NCBI GenBank assembly: GCA_023525975.1
Contig: CM042042.1
Coordinates: 6,207,501-6,271,500 of the forward strand
DNA from: Smallanthus sonchifolius
Lineage: Eukaryota > Streptophyta > Magnoliopsida > Asterales > Asteraceae
DNA: 64,000 bases
Direction of reading: 5' to 3'
The notes beneath the pieces are model-generated. The model had not been told where the DNA came from. It worked only from the letters and a program-made list of their open reading frames with translations, and did not search any database. Position 1 is the stretch's first letter, and every line of letters starts with the position of its first letter. The translations under genes were made by a program, and so were the position numbers. Below are positions 13,600-24,263 of this stretch, in pieces.

Positions 13600-15100
13600 A
13601 GCGCAATAGATTCTAAAATTAATTATATTGTTTAGTTTACAAGATAACTAATTAATTATTAATTAACTTAAATTTGCTCTTAATAAAAAATTTAAATGCA
13701 AAATGGAGTTATGGGATGAAACAATTTGTATTTTATTTGCTCAAATTTTTAAGTAAATGAAGTTATGGGCTGAAACAATTACTAAAGGCCCATAGCCCAA
13801 TGCATCTTGAAACTTTAATAAAAGAAATAAAAAAAAAGTTAAATACGTTTTGTGTCCATCTGGTTTCGTCAAAATAATCATTTTAGTTTAAGTTCTAACT
13901 TTGTTTTTCTATTTATTATTTTTATTTTTGTTTCTGTTAATTCCAAGTCTTTAACGACTTGAAACTTGATTTTAAAAAAAAAAACTAAACCGTTGAATAA
14001 GTAAAAGTCTTTGAAAATCCACATGCGTTAACTCAGTCGTATCGGCACATTAATACACGCAATATATCGAAGAAAACCAAAACATTTAATGGAATGCGAC
14101 CAGGAAATTCCATCGGCCCGTAGGTCCTGGCATAAGGTTAGAATTCTAGCCCCTACATGATTCTTTTCCTGTATTTGTGGAACGCTGGTAATACTAAAGA
14201 TATTATATAGAAAACGAAATCGTTAAAAAAGTTATCATGTACGAAATAAATAAACGTATTCGAAACTTTATATAAAAAACAAAACTTTTACACAAACTCA
14301 CGCGTTGCAACGAAATAGTTACTAACATCCCAAATTTCAAGGCTCGAGAAACAGGAACGTCAAGTACCACAAAGTCCAGGGGAAAAAATAAAAATTTGGA
14401 ATTTAAACCTGTCATGGACGGTCACGATGGATAACGGTATGTTACGGATTGAGCAAGGACTTGACCGGGAATGACACGTGTCCAGTGACTCATCATTCTA
14501 ATCTTACGCGTGTAAACCCTATGACGGACCGTCACGATGGGTAATGGTCCGTTACGAAGCATAACGGGCTGTCATGAGGGATAACGGTCCGTTACATGTT
14601 GGCGAAGTACTTGGCAGCTAAGGCATGAACAGTGACAGACCGTCATCGGTGGTAACGATCCGTCACGGACCCAGCGAGGCAGAGATAAATAAATGGTCTT
14701 GGTCGTTGGTTTTGAGACACAAATACTTATACACACATACAACCGAAGTTGGGGAGGATTAGAAGAGCTAGTGCGGCACGTTAAAGTGCGAGTGATGTTC
14801 GTATTCGGGGGAACGTTTAAGCGAGGAACGAGCGTAGGAAACGACCCGATGTTATTGTAAGTATGATGACCGTGCCTAGTCCAATTAATTATGTGCTTAT
14901 GTGTTATGTGGAAACTAAGGTACGGGGTAATGGTGAATTAGTATAAACACTAAACTGGAATAATAGAGTATCCATGAGATATCAAAGGGACGGTGGGTAC
15001 GTCACTGGTACACCCTATATTAACTTGTGTAATTGTGTGCTAACAACAAATGGTCATATATTACATACATGTCTCTAAACACGTAAGGTTATCAAGTGTG
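13600..15100. other. Upstream intergenic region with LTR-like repeat (about 14.4-14.9 kb)
   Basis: The first part is AT-rich with a fragment near 13850 of the 'GTCC-TGG-TTT' type repeat seen more completely at 47.7 kb. From about 14400 to 14680 there are four or more imperfect copies of a unit built on the palindrome ACGGACCGT (GACGGACCGTCACGATGG, TAACGGTCCGTTAC). A GC-richer block (14740-14860) then resembles the leader of a plant gypsy LTR. No terminal duplications were found, so no element is delimited. Confidence 0.4.
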
Positions 15101-15350
15101 CATGATCAACAACAAACTACCAAGTTATATGATCAACAAGTTACAATCAACATTAAAATCAAGATTATGCTTATAGAAGGATCAACTCATCATCAAATGA
15201 TCAAGATCAAGGCTTTAATCTACAACATGATCAACAACAAACTACCAAGTTATATGATCAACAAGTTACAATCAACATTAAAATCAAGATTATGCTTATA
15301 GAAGGATCAACTCATCGTCAAATGATCAAGATCAAGGCTTTAATCTACAA
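15101..15350. repeat. Direct tandem duplication of a 125-bp unit
   Basis: Unit 1 is 15101-15225 and unit 2 is 15226-15350, both starting CATGATCAACAACAAACTAC. A third copy starts at 15351 and stops after a few bases. The two units differ at one position (CATCATC versus CATCGTC), so the duplication is recent. The unit is rich in GATCAA and has no coding potential I trust. Confidence 0.9.
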
Positions 15351-15960
15351 CATGAATATGTTGATGATTAGAGAGATTAAGATACTTAAAATAAAAATAC
15401 AACAAGGTTTTAATTTTTTTTTAATAAAACTTAAGTCATTTCCCAAATATATCTTATAAAACAATGTCAAGTTTTTATAAAATTAAATCTTTATAAAAAA
15501 AGGTTACATAAACAAATTTGAAAGATGGATAATGTTGGTGGATCTTCTATACATGGAGAAATCCCAACATGATTTCATATAGAAAAAAAAAAAGAAAAAT
15601 GATCAAAATAAGCTAAAGGTCAAAATAAAAGGGGAAGACATCTTCCTTGCTTTACCAAATACAGAAACAAAACTTACATTTTATGTATAAGTCTTCTAAA
15701 GATAGTAATGGGTCAATTAAACATTTTAGAAAAGTATAATTTGCATAAACATAAGTGAAAATGGCTTGAGAGTGTAAGATTGGACAATCCCAAACATTCA
15801 AAACTTGAGAACAAAAGTGGCTTGGACAACCACGGTCGACGAGTGGTCAACCGCCAGCCTGGGTTGTCCTAGACACTTTTGTTTCAAGTGTTTGACTATA
15901 AACAGAGGTCCTTGTCCAACGTTTGAACTCAACCCTTTTGCTATAACATTTTAAAAGAAT

Positions 15961-16698
15961 TGAAACAAGAGTTAGAAAATTTTTTGAGAGCCTTGCATCT
16001 TAAATGGAGAGCCAAGGTGACAACCATTGAAGAATATAAGGATCAACACAAAACAAATGGATGAGTTGATGGAAAATCTCAAAGCCATTGAAGTAATCAT
16101 GGAAAAGGATGATGAAATCTCCAAAGTTATGAAGAGGGGATATAAATCTCTTGCTCTTAGGCCAAGCACTCCAAGTCATCTAATGAAGAAGATGATGATC
16201 AATCCAATAGTGATGATGGAGAAGAATATGCTATGGCGGTAAAAAAAATTCTAGAATTTTTTTTAAAAGAAAATGGAAATTTGTAAGACAACCTATAAAT
16301 GAAAGAAGATTCTCTAACAAGAAATATTCTCAATAAAAGAAGAAAGATAAGTCCAGAGATGAAAGGATATGTGTTTAGATGTGGTGACCCAAACCACTTC
16401 ATCCAAGATTGCCCAAAACCACAAAGCAAAGACAACAAAGATAAAGCTTTTGTCTGTGGTGCTTGGAGTGATAGCGATGACGAAAATGATCAAACAAAGG
16501 AAGAAAATATGTCTTATGGCATTCGGCACAAATGTGGTACATTTCGACTCTACTTACTATAGTGATGAATTATTTGATAATTTGAAAATGCAATATGATA
16601 GCTTGTGTGATTTTAGTTCAAAGATTATTGACAAAAATAAAGTTTTAAAGGAAAGAATCAAAGAACTTAAAAATGAGCTTTTAAAAAATTATTTGTAA
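15961..16698 (+). pseudogene. Decayed copia-type gag with a CCHC zinc knuckle
   Basis: Fragments in several frames read like a Ty1/copia Gag. RALHLKWRAKVTTIEE (about 15985) is followed by QMDELMENLKAIEVIMEKDDEI (a DELI-NLK-type segment) and YKSLALRP. Then comes a zinc knuckle near 16370 (FRCGDPNHFIQDCPKPQ; first Cys of the usual C-x2-C lost to F), KAFVCGAWSDSDDEND and, after a frame change near 16505, CLMA...YYSDELFDNLKMQYDSLC. Stops and frameshifts break the body repeatedly. No RT or integrase follows. It is a relic, not a host gene. Confidence 0.7.
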
Positions 16699-17292
16699 AA
16701 AAACAAGCGAGAAACCCTAGTCGTCGTCATCCCACTTTACCCGTCCCTCTCCTTTCTTCGTGCCTCGGCCATGGGATTGATCGGCGACAACGCAACAACT
16801 GAACCGGGTTCGTTTTTCGGTGATCGCGCGTATGGACTAGCATCCAACATCGTTGATACGTTGTGGTTTTGATAGTCAAGTAATCCTTTACAACTAACCG
16901 ATTTTAAGGTAAAAGTTCTTATCTTCACTATGGTTTGATTCGGGTTTTATTTTCTTGAAACTAGGCTCTTGGTGCGCATCGTTGGTTTAACCAAGAATTG
17001 TTCGTGTGTCTCTACACTCTTTAAAACTTTATTAAAAAGTAATTGTTATTGTGTGGATATTAACTAAGGTCTCAAATCTTCCTTGTTCTTTGATGGCATG
17101 GTATCGCATGAGAGGAGGTCTATTCCATCATCTCATTATTTGTATGAAGAGCAATGCACAAATTGATATGAAAGTCACCATGAATACGAAGGCGTCAAGG
17201 TTAGGCAGCCATGAATACTTGAAGGTCATCGATCACAAGGCCATAATTAATGTAATTTTTTAGTTAATTCCCAATTATGTGACATCAAATCC
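16699..17292. other. Unassigned sequence after the copia gag relic
   Basis: Contains a short GC-rich stretch (16705-16860) and a GGTATCGCATGAGAG sequence near 17099 that faintly resembles an initiator-Met primer-binding site. No ORF has a recognisable domain. It may be part of the same copia relic or of another LTR element. Confidence 0.35.
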
Positions 17293-17510
17293 TTTTTTTT
17301 TTTTGAACGGAAACGCTATATATTATAAGATAATTGGGTTTCCTCGGGGCAACATCTAGGGCAGCCCACCACAAGAGAAACCCCCCAACTGGGTAAACCC
17401 CCTGACCTGACCACAGACCCCTTTTTTACTGTTGTCAGGATTCGAACCCAAGACCTCTACTATGGGAAGTCTTGGGGCTACCATTGCACCAAATGGCCAA
17501 CGGTAATCCT
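17293..17510 (-). repeat. tRNA-derived SINE with poly(A) tail
   Basis: On minus, a tRNA-like head with A-box-like TGGTGCAATGGTAGC and a perfect B box GGGTTCGAATCC is followed by ~150 bp of body and an A-run (the T-run at 17291-17302 on plus). This order of head, body and A-tail is the standard SINE structure. Flanking AATCC on both sides may be the end of a short target duplication, but it is too short to rely on. Confidence 0.7.
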
Positions 17511-17623
17511 TCTTAGTTAGTATCGTTGGTTTACCCTACACATAAACCCGGAACTAACTTAAAATAATTATACTTTATGATGTTTTTCTCATTAAGATTT
17601 ATCATGTTTGATTAATTCATTAC
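17511..17623. other. Spacer between the SINE and the next repeat
   Basis: About 110 bp of AT-rich sequence with nothing recognisable. Confidence 0.3.
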
Positions 17624-18490
17624 TAGGTTAGAATCTCGTGTACTACATAAGTTAAACAATAAAAAAACAAAATTCATAAAATTATAAGAATTTCTCAAGA
17701 CTGAAGTTACGTATAAGTAACGACTTTAAGTAATAAATCAATAATATTGAAAATTTAAAAAAATTATAATTCATAAATTTACATAATTTGAAAGTTAAGG
17801 ATTCAAAATGATGTTTCCATAATACTGAAAATTCTAGAAACGGTATATAGTTATTTTTTAAAAATAATTTATAAAAAGAATGAAAGAAATGTTTAATTTA
17901 TAAAAATGTTTTATCAACAACCCTATTTTTTAAATAAAAACATTTTATAAAAATAAATTATACAAATCAGTGTTATTTAATAGGAAAAAGATGTAGGAAA
18001 AAATATAAAAAAAACAATTAAAGAAACATTGTATAATTAATAGGAGAGAGAAACGAGAAAAAAATGATAATGAAACATAGGAGAATGACAAGTGTCATAA
18101 CAAAACATTTATTTATTATATAGTATAAATTTATTAAAACCTACATAAAAAAGTTAATATATATAATAATAATATTAATTCATTTAATTAATAACAGTTG
18201 ACAATCTATACTTTATAATAAATAAAGGTTTTACACGTCACGTGTCGCCACCATATTCATTCTCATCATTTTTTCTCGCCTCTCTCTCTTATAAAATACA
18301 CCTTATATTTTAATAATTAAATATTTAAAAAAAATACTAATTATACTAATAAAACACATTTATTATAAAGTATCCCTTATTTTAAGAAAATTTGAAACAT
18401 AATTTAATAACTTTTATTTTGAATCCAATATTAATGAAAGCCAAATTGATATTTTACATCTCGTGTGTAGACACGGGGTACTAAGCTAGT
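17624..18490. mobile_element. Putative inverted-repeat element (about 0.87 kb)
   Basis: The left end reads CTAGGTTAGAATCTCGTGTAC. The reverse complement of the right end (about 18465-18490) reads CTAGCTTAGTACCCCGTGTC. These are similar enough to be terminal inverted repeats with the core CTAG-TTAG-CGTGT. The interior is AT-rich with two stretches (near 18090 and 18235) matching the GACA-GTGTCA type repeat. The right end also forms a short hairpin followed by CTAA, as in Helitron 3' ends, so the class is uncertain. Confidence 0.45.
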
Positions 18491-18529
18491 TTCATATATA
18501 CTCCATACGAAAGATATCATATATACCTA

Positions 18530-18982
18530 GGGTTGTAAACAAATAAAACCGAACCAAACGAGTTGTTGCTTATGTTCGTTTGTTAAGTTTTTATCGACCA
18601 AACAAATGGTTCATGAACACATAACCGATACAATTTTATATTCATGTTCGTTTGTTAAGAAAATGAACTTTTGTCTGTGTTTGTTTGTTAACATTATAAA
18701 CAAACAAAAATAAACACTAACGAATACAAGTGAACGTAAATGAACACATAATAATTTAATTCTAATGGTAAAAAAAACAATTTTTTTAAACTTGTAGGAA
18801 ACGAACAAAAATTAACAAACATTCATGAACACTATGTAACGAACATGGTGTTTGTTTATGTTCACTGAACGGAATTTCTTTGTTCATTTTAGTTCATTTA
18901 TTAAACAAACGAACGTAAACGAACTTTCTCACCGAACAGTTCATGAACTATTCGCTAAACATTCAGTTAATTTATAGACTTA
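18530..18982. mobile_element. Degenerate hAT-like MITE of the GTTCGTTTGTTAA family
   Basis: Starts TAGGGTTGTAAACAAA, a hAT-type terminus nearly identical to that of the intact element at 30537. It is filled with repeats of GTTCGTTTGTTAA and AACGAACA. The right terminus is badly eroded. Flanking TATATACC and TATATACT could be the 8-bp duplication with one change. Confidence 0.5.
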
Positions 18983-19558
18983 TATATACTTTTACAAACA
19001 TGTAAAAATATCATATATAACTATTTCACTAAAAACAATATAAGAAAATGACCATTTTACTCTTATTTTTTTAAAACTTTCAAATTCATATTTACCCATT
19101 TTAACTTTTAAATTTTATACTTACCCATTATCGTCACCTTCTGAATCGTTTTTAGAATCACGGGCGAACTAGCAACGGAACAAAAACAATATGGAATTGA
19201 TGCCTTTTAAATCGTTTTGGAACAAAAACGCAATCATACTCGTAATTGACGAGGCATTCTGAATGGGTTTGGAGAATCACAATGGTCGTCATGTCTCTTA
19301 CGTATGTGATAAAGATAAAATACTAAGTTATAAAAAAACATACATTGGATAGGGGTAAAATTGTCATAAACTAAAAAATCATTTAAATTGAACATATATG
19401 ATATTTTTAGTATTGATATATATATATATATATATAGGGTGTGGTAAAAATAATAAGCAATATTTATGTGATAACAATGATAATCATTCTCAAGCATTGT
19501 GTCACATATATGTAACAATTATCATTATGTTATTTTAACATATATAAAACACTATGGG
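18983..19558. other. AT-rich intergenic sequence with a (TA)n run
   Basis: No gene. A pure (TA)n tract lies near 19418-19437, followed by GGGTGTGGTAAAAATAATAAGC, a common start of unclassified plant repeats. Confidence 0.4.
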
Positions 19559-19868
19559 TTGTTTGGTATGGGGTAATAGAATCGACGAGGAATGGAATGA
19601 ACGAGGTAATGGAATGGACAAAGGAATGAAATGGACCATTCCATTCCATTGTCTTGTTTGTTTACCACGAGGGAATGGAATAAATCATTACTTTATGTTA
19701 TTTGGTAGGCTAGAAAACATGAAGGAATAAAATCGGTGGTGAGTGGCGGTGGTGGTGGGCGGTGGTGGGTGGTGGTGGGGGTGGTAGGAGGTGGTGGGTG
19801 GTGGAGGCGGCGATGGCGTTGGTGGGTGGTGGAGGCGGTGGTGGTGGGTGGTGGTTGGTGTTGGTGGG

Positions 19869-22817
19869 TGTGACAATCCGACTTTCCAAGTTAATTCCGT
19901 TAGTAATTCCGTTAAATATTCTGTTAAATCCTAACCAAGTTAACTCAATTTCAAACCCCATGGACTGTTTCTATCATTGTTTGATTTAAAATTGCAGGGA
20001 CTAGTTACGTAATTACTCTAAACTCACTCTGTTGACTTTATGAAGTCAAAATTCAGAAACCTTGTTCCTGTTGACCTCTCAAAGGTCAAAATTCAATTGA
20101 ATTTGTTCCTATTGACTTTTAAGAAGTCAAACTCAGCATCCTTTATTCAAATTGACAAATTGTAACCGAAATTGGTTTGATTATCGAACTGAATTCGCAC
20201 GATCATGGCATTAACAGTCGTAACTACCGAATTAACCTCAATCATTGTCGAATTAAACTACTAAATTATGTCGTAACCGTCGACCCCTTAACAAATATCA
20301 TCAAATTCGACGGATTCATGTATTATTCTCACGAATTGAGCGTACACACACCTTAGTCGCATCATTTAGAACCTGCTACACTACTCGTCTTAATCGGAGA
20401 AGCTGTCCAAGTTGCCGGAGATCGAACTCATTAGCGTCGGAGCAAGTTTTAGTCAGGAACCATCAATTCGAGCACTATTCCGGTAATTACCTACACCTTT
20501 ACCTTCGTTTCTGTCTATTGATTGAAAGCTCTATCTTTATCAGGGCTTTCAACATCGATTCGATCATGAACCCAATTATAGGGTTCATACTAAAACCAGT
20601 ATAATCGAACCCTATTCCGGACTGTTCCTAAATCAAATTAATTACCATGGATAGTTTCGCAAAACTACATTCTTTGAAAGCCCTCTATTAATTTAACATA
20701 ATAACATCGAATTCGACTCAACTCTTAATCTAGGGTTTGTTCATTTAGCGATTTGGGGTTTTTGACCCGAGACTCATTCTCAACTCAATTAAATTATGTG
20801 GTTAGATTCGTAACATGTTACTCATTAAAAACCCTCTATCAATTTAATTGAACAACATCGAATTCAACTCAGTTCATAATCTAGGGTTTGTTCTTGTTTA
20901 ATTTGGGGATTTTAATCGTAATCGTAATGAAAATCAAATTAGACTGTATAGATATATTCGTAAACCTTTATTGAGTAAAAGCCCCATGATTTAATCAAGT
21001 TTTTATATCCAATTTGATCGATTTGATTCTTAGTTCATGTCTAGGGTTTCGACTATTCAATCTTTAAATTAGCTATGCAAAACTTGTTGGTTTTCAAATT
21101 AAACCCTACCCTAGATTCGCCATAACCTGTTTTACAAAACCCTTTCACTAGTTTGAATCAGTATCATCGAAATCGTGAGTATTGGACTGGAATCGATCGC
21201 GGCTATGAATGGGGGAGGGAGCTCTCGGGAGTTTTTTATTAAAACCCATTCATTTCGATTCATGTATGCGATGACCCTAGCGGACGTAGTGGTTAAGGCT
21301 TTGGTGTGTGGGGGAGGAGACCCGGGTTCGATCCCTCCACCCCCTTTTTTCTTTTTTAAATCAATTGTAAACTATTAATTTTAATATAAAAGCTTACCCC
21401 ATGTTATTATAATAATATATTGCGATGTTTTGGCCTCGTATACTACCCGTAGACTCGGTTTTAAAATTTTAACCTATTTTCACTCATAAAATAATATATT
21501 TTTATTATTTTCAAACCACAACTTAAAATAAAATAATATTTTAGTATTATTTTAGCATCGTGACCTCAATTAAAAATAATACTTTTTATAATATTTTTGC
21601 CACAATTATAAACGTTATAAAACGTTTAAGATTTATAAATAATATATTTGTGTATATTATTTACTCTTTTTATTACCTCGAATAAAAATAATATATTTAT
21701 TATTTTTTTCACAAATGATTATTTGGTTAAACCTACGAACTTAAAAATAATATATTAAATTATATTGTTTTCCTAACTTTTGTAAACGGCTCGAACGTAC
21801 GAAATTATTTATTTATATATTATTCGTTATTATCGTGCGACACATAATACTTTAATCTTAATTATTATATTAAGAATTCTCATTCCCGTTGACACGTTCG
21901 TCTACTCTTTGATCTTTAGAGCGCTTATTTTAGGACGTTCAACATTCCGTGTCGTCGTCACATATCCCAATAATTCTCATTTTATCCCTAATAAGTTATG
22001 TTGTAATTATAGGGCATTTGTGAGCTGTGTCAGGCTAATGCTTGAGATCTCAGTCTCGTACTTGTGTGATTACTACCTACGCCGTTCAGGTGAGTTTTGT
22101 TTTACAATTTGGGGGAGGAAACATGTCGTAAACATTTTTGGTTATGTAATTCATATATGTTATCACTTGTTTAACTATGCGTACACATCTATTACTAAGT
22201 CATCACATCGGACCGTTAATATGAACTTAGCGAGGTAAGTTGAGTAATACTACTGGGTTTGACAAACCTCACCCGCGTAGTCGCGCTAGCCCGACTGGAT
22301 GTCGAACAAACATGCACCATAGTTGATAGGCCTGGTGGGAAGCAAAACATAAACAGTCAGCTGTCGGTTGCGAGCGTATTAGTTAACATGCTTATGGGTT
22401 AGCTACCTAATGATTTATATATTGAATGTACATTAACCTATTGAACTTTGTTGCAAACTGAAACCTGTGAACTCACCAACCTCGTGTTGACATTTTTCTT
22501 ACATGTTTTCTCAGGTCGCTTAAGATAAGTCACAGGTGCACGCATAGGGCATGCATGGAGTCTTATGATTTATTTATAAAATAATATTGTTGAATTGCTT
22601 GTACTTTATTTTTGGACTGAACACTTTGGGACTTTTCTTGGGCGCGTTTGTTTTGCGCATTTACTTTTGTTTTACGCTTCCGCACTTACTTTGACCATTT
22701 ATGATATATTTTCATTTTAGTCCCATATAGTGTCGTTCATTGTAACCAATGACCGAGATCCTGGTTTGTCACTTCCCAAACGGTAAAACTCCGTTAGTTG
22801 AAATTGGGGGTGTGACA
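19869..22817 (+). mobile_element. Solo LTR of a Ty3/gypsy retrotransposon (2949 bp)
   Basis: Begins TGTGACAATCCGAC and ends GGGGGTGTGACA, so it has TG...CA ends. It is flanked by a perfect 5-bp duplication GTGGG (19864-19868 and 22818-22822). No gag or pol lies between, so it is one LTR left by recombination. Its 3' third matches, in order, the LTR ending at 59580: the AGGTGAGTTT block with GGGGGAG, TTTGACAA-CC-CACCCGCGT, AACCTGTGAACTCACCAAC, GTTTTCTCAGGTCG and GCATGCATG. I therefore place it in the same family and give it the same strand. It contains a younger SINE. Confidence 0.85.
21273..21358 (+). repeat. Short tRNA-derived SINE inside the solo LTR
   Basis: A-box-like TAGTGGTTAAGGC (21287-21299) resembles that of tRNA-Ser/Leu. 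A B box GGGTTCGATCCC (21324-21335) follows, then a C-run and a T-rich tail (CCCCCTTTTTTCTTTTTT). There is no cloverleaf, so it is a SINE rather than a functional tRNA gene. The element is under 100 bp. Confidence 0.65.
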
Positions 22818-23100
22818 GTGGGTGGTGGTTGGTGGTGGTCGGTCGTGGGTGGTGGCAGTGGTAGGAGGTGGCGGTGGTGGGTGGTGGTGGTTGAGGCGAG
22901 AGATGGCGGTGGGTGGTGGAGGTGGTGGGTGGTGGTTGGTCGGGGTAGTAGGAGGGTGTGGTGGTGATGAAGGGTGAATGAGGGGATGGAATGAAAAAAA
23001 AACAAGAGGGGTGGATGGAATGAATTTGAGGGATTTAGTGGAAATGACATTCCTTGTAGAATGATTGATTCCATTCCATCGTCCAACCAAACACCATTTT

Positions 23101-24263
23101 TTTCTTTCTCTCGTAATCGTGCATTCCGTTCCACCTCTCATTCATGTATATCAAACGCTACCTACGTGTCACGTATATGTAATACTCCTCATTTTCTTAT
23201 TTATTTTCATACATTTTTATATATTTAAAAGTTTCTACACATATGTAGGTCATGTGTACGTAAAAAAACATTGCACATGAATTACACATATATTTATCAA
23301 TAATACGTAGATCGAAATAATGTTTTAGAAATTAATTTAACAGTATTTATAACTGTTAAGTCAAAGTACATTTCTTAAAAACATATTTTAACGATTGTAT
23401 GCGTTAACATATTATAATATATTTTATTTAACCCGTGTAAACATGAGCTTTATAGAAAATATTTTTTTATTAGTAAATATATAACATTACATTTATTTAA
23501 GGGAATCTCTATTTGAACACCCCTGCAACATAAAAAACAAAAAAAGTCAGACACACCCTCTTAAAAAGCTGCCCTCATGATGTCAAATGTGACATGCTAT
23601 TACTAACATTTTTCCATTTTGAGATAATTTTTAATATTTTACAACCTTTTTACATTTTCGTCGTAAGATATATTTTATGAACTTAAAAACGTTTTCGTCA
23701 TAAAAACATAAAATTTTGAGAGAATCTTTAATGTTTCCGTCATAACAAAAGACCATAAAGATAACGAATCTTATGGATTTTTTACATTTTTAAGTTCTAA
23801 AAATAAATTTCATAATAAAAAATATATTTTATTTAAATAATTAATACTTCGTGTTCTCTCATAGTCTTTTTAGTGTTTCCTTTTTAATTTAAATTTTTAT
23901 ATTAAATGTTAAAGTCATCTTCACTTTTCTTAAATGGATCAACGTATTTTGAGATGTTTATTTTTTATAAAAATAATAAATTAAAAACAATGTCATTTTT
24001 ATAAAAAGATGTAAACGTCATAAGATATATTCTAATAATTTATATAAAAGTTTTAATGAGCATATAACCTTAGTATAGTAAATACGTGATTGTGTGACCT
24101 TCACATAATTTGTTCATATGAAACTTTTTTTTAATATATAAGATATTTTTAGCAGTTAAGTTACTAGAATTGCAACACTAAAATATCATATTTTAAATAA
24201 AAACATGCAAACATAATTAATTCTAATAGGCGTCATCATTTGACCAATCCGAAATTACATTAC
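23101..24263. other. AT-rich intergenic sequence
   Basis: No gene or delimited element. A weak GAACACCCCTGCAACA sequence near 23515 looks like a repeat boundary. The remainder is very AT-rich up to the transposase-like pseudogene. Confidence 0.35.

Larger units (their letters stand above)
19559..23100. mobile_element. Older GGAATGGAATG/GGT-rich repeat, split by the solo LTR
   Basis: The left part (19559-19868) and right part (22818-23100) form one repeat interrupted by the LTR at 19869-22817. The left edge has TTGTTTGGT and GGAATGGAATG; the right edge has CCATTCCATC and CCAACCAAACACC, which are inverted relative to each other. Both halves carry a GGTGGTGGGTGG minisatellite, and the LTR inserted inside it. 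I could not define an outer target duplication. Confidence 0.5.

Noticed and set aside
17440..17510. Possible tRNA gene on minus
   Set aside because: Good B box but no cloverleaf, and it is followed by a SINE body and A-tail.
21273..21358. Possible tRNA gene
   Set aside because: A and B boxes are present but no acceptor, anticodon or variable-arm stems can be folded; the C-run and T-tail fit a SINE.
22769..23141. Pro/His-rich open frames on minus opposite the GGT repeat (also 19688-19961 and 51769-52109)
   Set aside because: They are translations of GGT/CCA minisatellites, occur in several frames at once and lack any domain.
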